Shown piece after piece: positions 15,101 through 17,275 of a stretch of DNA of 17,275 bases; the first letter of the stretch is position 1, and each line of letters opens with the position of its first letter. Both the position numbers and the translations under genes were made by a program. This DNA comes from CAYWHE01 sp964458125 (GTDB lineage Bacteria > Bacteroidota > Bacteroidia > AKYH767-A > OLB10), in contig CAYWHE010000076.1 in NCBI GenBank assembly GCA_964458125.1, positions 1 through 17,275 of the forward strand, read 5' to 3'. The notes under the pieces are model-generated. The model saw only the letters and a program-made list of their open reading frames with translations. It did not search any database and was not told the origin of the DNA.

Positions 15101-17275
15101 GCTGTACTCACCGAAATCGTCTGGGTGGTTTCCCCGTTTGGAGACCACAGATACGTACAACCCGGGTTACCGGCATCCAGCGTTGCACTGAAACCTGAAC
15201 AGACAAATGTATTCGGGAGGCTGACGGCGGGAACAGGATTAATGGTCAGCAGGACAGCATCCGAAGCCTGGCATCCGTTGGAATCGGTAACAAGTACCTG
15301 GTAGGCGGTGGTCGAAGCCGGGTTAACATAGATGGTTGGCGTGGTGGCACCGCCCGGTGTCCAGTAATACATCGTACCGCCGGTGGCAGTCAGTGTGGCA
15401 GTTGTTCCGCTGCAGATGGACTGATCGGGACCGGCATTGGCTGCAGGAAGCGGATTAACGGTTACCCGGATGGTATCCTTGTCCGTACATCCGCTGGCAT
15501 CCGTAACGGTAACGATATAATCAGAAGTGGAAACCGGCGATACACTGATGCCTGATGACGTGGCGCCATTGCTCCACAGGTAGAAAACACCACCGGATGC
15601 GGTAAGGGCTGCTGACGATCCTGCGCAGATGGACTGGTCGGGACCGGCGCTGGCTACCGGAAGCGTGTTCACCGTTACCCGAACGCTGTCGGTATTCTGG
15701 CAACCATTGGCATCGGAAACCAACACCGTATACGTAGTTGAAACAGCCGGATTTACGGAAATGGATGAAGCGGCCCCTGTGCCCGGTGTCCAGGAATAGG
15801 ATATTCCCCCGGTGGCGGTAAGGGTTACCGGGGTTCCCAGGCAGGTAGTCACATTATTGCCTGCATCGGCATTAGGAAGTGCATAAATGGTCACCGGTTT
15901 GGAAATGGTGTCGGTACAACCGTTGACCGTAGTGACCACCAGGGTAACCTGGAAGGTGCCCGGCAGGCTGTAGGTGATGTTGGGAGACTGGGAAACGGAC
16001 GTTTGTCCGTTGCCAAAATCCCAGGTCCACCCGGTGATGTTATTTCCCGAAACACTTGACGTATTCGTGAAAAAAGTTGGTGCATTCAGGCAGTTATTCG
16101 GAACCGTAAAATTTGCCAACGGCTCCGGGTAAACGGTAACTGACCTGGTGATGGTATCCGTGCAACCACCTGCTGTTGTGACCAGCAGGGAAACGTTATA
16201 CGTTCCGGGTAATGCATAGAGGTGATCCGGATTCTGAAGGACTGAGGCGTTTCCATCCCCGAAGTTCCAGTTCCAGCCTGTGATGTTACCAATCAGCGTT
16301 CCTGACAGGTCCGTAAAAAATACGGACTGTCCGGTACAGACATTTGCGGTGGAAAAATCGGCATTGGGAAGGGGTAACACATCCACATCCCGGCTGATGG
16401 TTGCTACACAGCCATCGGTAGTGGTGACCGTCAGGACAACCGTATAGGTACCGGGTGAATTATAGGAATTGGAAGGATTTTGCTGGTTGGAAAAATTTCC
16501 ATCCCCGAAATTCCAGGACCATCCTGTCATCAAACCGCCGTTGACAACAGAGGCATCAGTAAACTGGGTTGACGAACCGATACAGGCCGTATTGGCCAGG
16601 AAGTTGGGCTGGGGAACGGGATTCACATTCACTGTCACCGATATCGCCCCGGTACATCCGTTTGGCTCCGTAACCGTAACCCCATACGTGCCTGCCGTGC
16701 TGACTGAAACAGTCTGTGTGGTGGCGCCTGTGGACCACTGGAAGGATGCTCCGGCATGACCTGCATCGATCACCGCGCTGTCGCCCTGGCAGAACGACAC
16801 ATTAGCCAGGTTGATCACCACGGCATTCCCAACGGTAATCTGGCAGGAAGCAGATGCTGTACAGCCGTTCGGATCCGTAACCGTTACCGTATAGGTTCCG
16901 GGCAATGAAACCGAAATGGTCTGGGAGGAGGCACCGGTTGACCAGGAATAGGTACTGCCCGGGTTACCACCGTCGAGGATTGCGCTGGCGCCCGAACAGA
17001 TGAATGTATTCTGGAGATTAACCACGGGAGGATCGTTGACTACCACTTCGACAAAATCGGTGGCCTGGCATCCGTTGGCATCTACTACGGTCACCGCATA
17101 GGTTGTACTGGATCCGGGCGTTACGGTAATGGTCCCGGTGGTTGCCCCTGTGGGAAGCCAGCTATAGTTTACGCCACCGGTGGCCGTCAATGTTGCCGAC
17201 TGCCCGTTGCACAGGAACACATCAGGTCCTGCATTGGCAACCGGAAGCGGGTTTACGGTCACACTCACCTGGTCG
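11821..17275 (-). CDS. Giant T9SS-secreted PKD/Ig-like repeat protein, C-terminal 1817 residues (5' end outside window)
   Basis: The reading frame is open through the right edge, so the true start and an unknown amount of N-terminal sequence are missing; the GTG at 17268 is internal. The visible part is, in order: three Ig-like repeats, three PKD domains, five Ig-like repeats, eleven PKD domains and a C-terminal T9SS type B sorting domain. PKD domains show the W-x-FGDG core and an 82-residue period; Ig-like repeats are about 70 residues with YxWSTGATTQT and GTYTVTVTDPNGC signatures. Almost every domain has one early and one late cysteine. Such proteins are carried across the outer membrane by T9SS and held on or released from the surface, where they may serve adhesion, gliding or polymer contact. 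That role is inference. The stop is 2 bases from the lolA stop. No porP/sprF-like partner gene is adjacent in the window. Confidence 0.92.
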   Translation of the reverse strand, partial: DQVSVTVNPLPVANAGPDVFLCNGQSATLTATGGVNYSWLPTGATTGTITVTPGSSTTYAVTVVDANGCQATDFVEVVVNDPPVVNLQNTFICSGASAILDGGNPGSTYSWSTGASSQTISVSLPGTYTVTVTDPNGCTASASCQITVGNAVVINLANVSFCQGDSAVIDAGHAGASFQWSTGATTQTVSVSTAGTYGVTVTEPNGCTGAISVTVNVNPVPQPNFLANTACIGSSTQFTDASVVNGGLMTGWSWNFGDGNFSNQQNPSNSYNSPGTYTVVLTVTTTDGCVATISRDVDVLPLPNADFSTANVCTGQSVFFTDLSGTLIGNITGWNWNFGDGNASVLQNPDHLYALPGTYNVSLLVTTAGGCTDTITRSVTVYPEPLANFTVPNNCLNAPTFFTNTSSVSGNNITGWTWDFGNGQTSVSQSPNITYSLPGTFQVTLVVTTVNGCTDTISKPVTIYALPNADAGNNVTTCLGTPVTLTATGGISYSWTPGTGAASSISVNPAVSTTYTVLVSDANGCQNTDSVRVTVNTLPVASAGPDQSICAGSSAALTASGGVFYLWSNGATSSGISVSPVSTSDYIVTVTDASGCTDKDTIRVTVNPLPAANAGPDQSICSGTTATLTATGGTMYYWTPGGATTPTIYVNPASTTAYQVLVTDSNGCQASDAVLLTINPVPAVSLPNTFVCSGFSATLDAGNPGCTYLWSPNGETTQTISVSTAGTYGVLVTNASGCATYASCMVSVGGSIYMNPVNVSVCTGILAQLDAGNPGFSYQWSTGATTQIITTGMAGTYTVTVTDPNGCTGIMNATVVVNPIPVPSFTAGNSCLGNGVTFTNTSTVNPGTIMSYAWNFGDGIVSPYQQPSHVYSSPGTYNVSLVITSGSGCSDSITQQVTVNPLPAAAFTAAAVCLNNSTTFTDQSVISSGSVTGWNWSFGDGSSSSAQNPAHTYASAGTYTVTLMVTSSNGCTDTVSNTVTVHPKPNAGFAASSVCNNLALQFADGSTVSSGSISTWNWNFGDGTTSGLQDPAHVFNNAGIYQVTLMVMTAFGCADTITKPVEIFPMPSADFIVGPVCQSEKASFTDKSVVASGSITGFYWSFGDGASSSLQSPDHQYQAGGVYQVSLVITSNNGCVDTVTKPVTIYSLPKASISMLNSCIDNAVQFTDSSSGSGCSISSWKWNFGDGATAVAQNPLHTYNAPGTYAVSLIVSNCNGCTDTVTSALNVWPLPVAAFGVGDMCLGNSSQFANFSSIPGGGNCAFFWDFGDGDTSTQINPGHIYPASGTYMATLTVTSSNGCTAAVSQPVNVLAPPAAAFAANDVCYHEEVHFTDQSTNPGNSTIVGWTWDFGDGTTTSVKNPDHIYTSPGTYGVTLTVTNAYGCNDSYLDSIRVFANTPPLIAATDDCFGAAQIFGNSNAVQGGYVDWLWNFGDGNVSTDSLTTHIYSQPGTYQVTLETTNQFGCKADTTFDVIVYPAPHADFTAGESCVGDPMYFTNNSSITSGNITGYHWSFGDGSTSSASDPNHVYTTAGTYPVTLVVTSDHGCVDSVTYMVTVNALPVAAFSSNAAAGCGPVPVNFNDLSTVPDGVITGWYWDFGDGESSLQQNPVHVYTQSGVFSVTLTVTSDKGCISTIIQNNLITIYPAPNADFDPVPAEASILNPEISFDNHSNGGVSYFWSFGDGGTSTLYEPSHTYSDTGVYTVMLVVENVYGCLDTVYKTVHIIPIFSMWVPNAFTPNDDGINDHFYVAGEGIIEAKISIFNRWGENIFQTTNNARGWDGSVAKSSDPAQQDVYVYDILVTDVFGEKHQQYGRVTLIR
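12103..14820 (-). repeat. Eleven tandem PKD domains
   Basis: 906 residues, 11 units of about 82. Each unit runs PxPxAxF...C, W-x-[FW]GDG, HxYxxxGTYxVTLxVTSxxGC, TV. FGDG-coding sites recur about every 246 bases (near 12233, 12481, 12735, 12980, 13221, 13470, 13714, 13963, 14209, 14454 and 14700). The last unit lacks the first cysteine. Unit four from the C-terminal end starts with TPPLIAATDDC, off the usual consensus. Confidence 0.9.
14821..15882 (-). repeat. Five tandem Ig-like repeats
   Basis: 354 residues in five units of about 70. The first three (nearest 15882) carry the A.AG.D/N..TC or AGPDQSIC opening and a TLTATGG or ALTASGG strand. The last two carry the LDAGNPG turn and the TTQTI pattern. 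Each unit has an early C and a late NGC or SGC. They resemble the HYR/SprB-type Ig-like repeats of Bacteroidota surface proteins. Confidence 0.85.
15883..16620 (-). repeat. Three tandem PKD domains
   Basis: 738 bases, exactly 3 x 246, coding for three 82-residue PKD units. The unit nearest 15883 has FGNG in place of FGDG (Asn codon at 16009-16011). The two others keep NFGDG. Linkers are PLP or PEP. Confidence 0.88.
16621..17275 (-). repeat. Three Ig-like repeats at the window edge
   Basis: Three Ig-like units of about 70 residues. The first starts at the right edge (NPLPVANAGPD...) and may be preceded by more of the same outside the window. The second has ILDGGNPG and an extra cysteine in SASCQITVG. 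The third has VIDAGHAG. This order matches units 3-5 of the Ig-like block at 14821-15882. Confidence 0.85.

Noticed and set aside
11821..17275. Possible CRISPR or satellite-like DNA repeat array
   Set aside because: The period is 210-246 bases, in frame, with diverged copies, and explained by PKD and Ig-like protein domains. There are no short identical repeats with unique spacers.

Overview
This window comes from a chromosome of the phylum Bacteroidota (Bacteroidetes). The evidence is a protein ending in a type IX secretion (T9SS) type B sorting domain, a DUF5723 protein and a PorT-like beta-barrel protein, a lepB-wbqC gene pair, an ftsK-lolA pair, and several promoter-like boxes of the phylum's own type (TAnnTTTG) in place of sigma-70 -10/-35 boxes. 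Base composition is roughly balanced. I cannot name a genus; an environmental Bacteroidales-like lineage is a guess.

Layout. At 1-1111 (+) are the 3' end of a signal peptidase I gene and, overlapping it by 8 bases, a WbqC-family gene. A fabG ketoreductase (minus strand) meets wbqC tail to tail with a 4-base gap. A 195-base divergent gap holding a 14-bp perfect palindrome separates fabG from a secreted beta-barrel protein (2058-2837, +), which ends in a clear intrinsic terminator. Three minus-strand genes follow at 2915-7065: a DUF5723 protein, a cysteine desulfurase and a GlmM-type phosphohexomutase. The last two probably each have their own promoter. At 7265-8296 (+) lies a secreted Asp-box beta-propeller protein with an AT-rich patch. 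After about 316 bases without a gene come ftsK (8613-11087) and lolA (11165-11818), both on the plus strand.

The right third (11821-17275, minus strand) is the C-terminal 1817 residues of a giant surface protein whose N terminus lies outside the window. It reads as 3 Ig-like + 3 PKD + 5 Ig-like + 11 PKD domains followed by the T9SS type B sorting domain. Nearly every domain carries a pair of cysteines. The order of the first three Ig-like domains plus the PKD run recurs later, which points to duplication of a multi-domain block.

Together these are mostly cell-envelope and housekeeping functions: export and lipoprotein traffic (LepB, LolA), fatty acid and peptidoglycan precursors (FabG, GlmM), Fe-S/thiolation sulfur supply (cysteine desulfurase), chromosome segregation (FtsK), and several exported proteins of unknown role. 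I found no CRISPR array, tRNA, rRNA, insertion sequence, prophage or defence system. The most notable object is the giant T9SS repeat protein. I do not see a clearly new multi-gene system.
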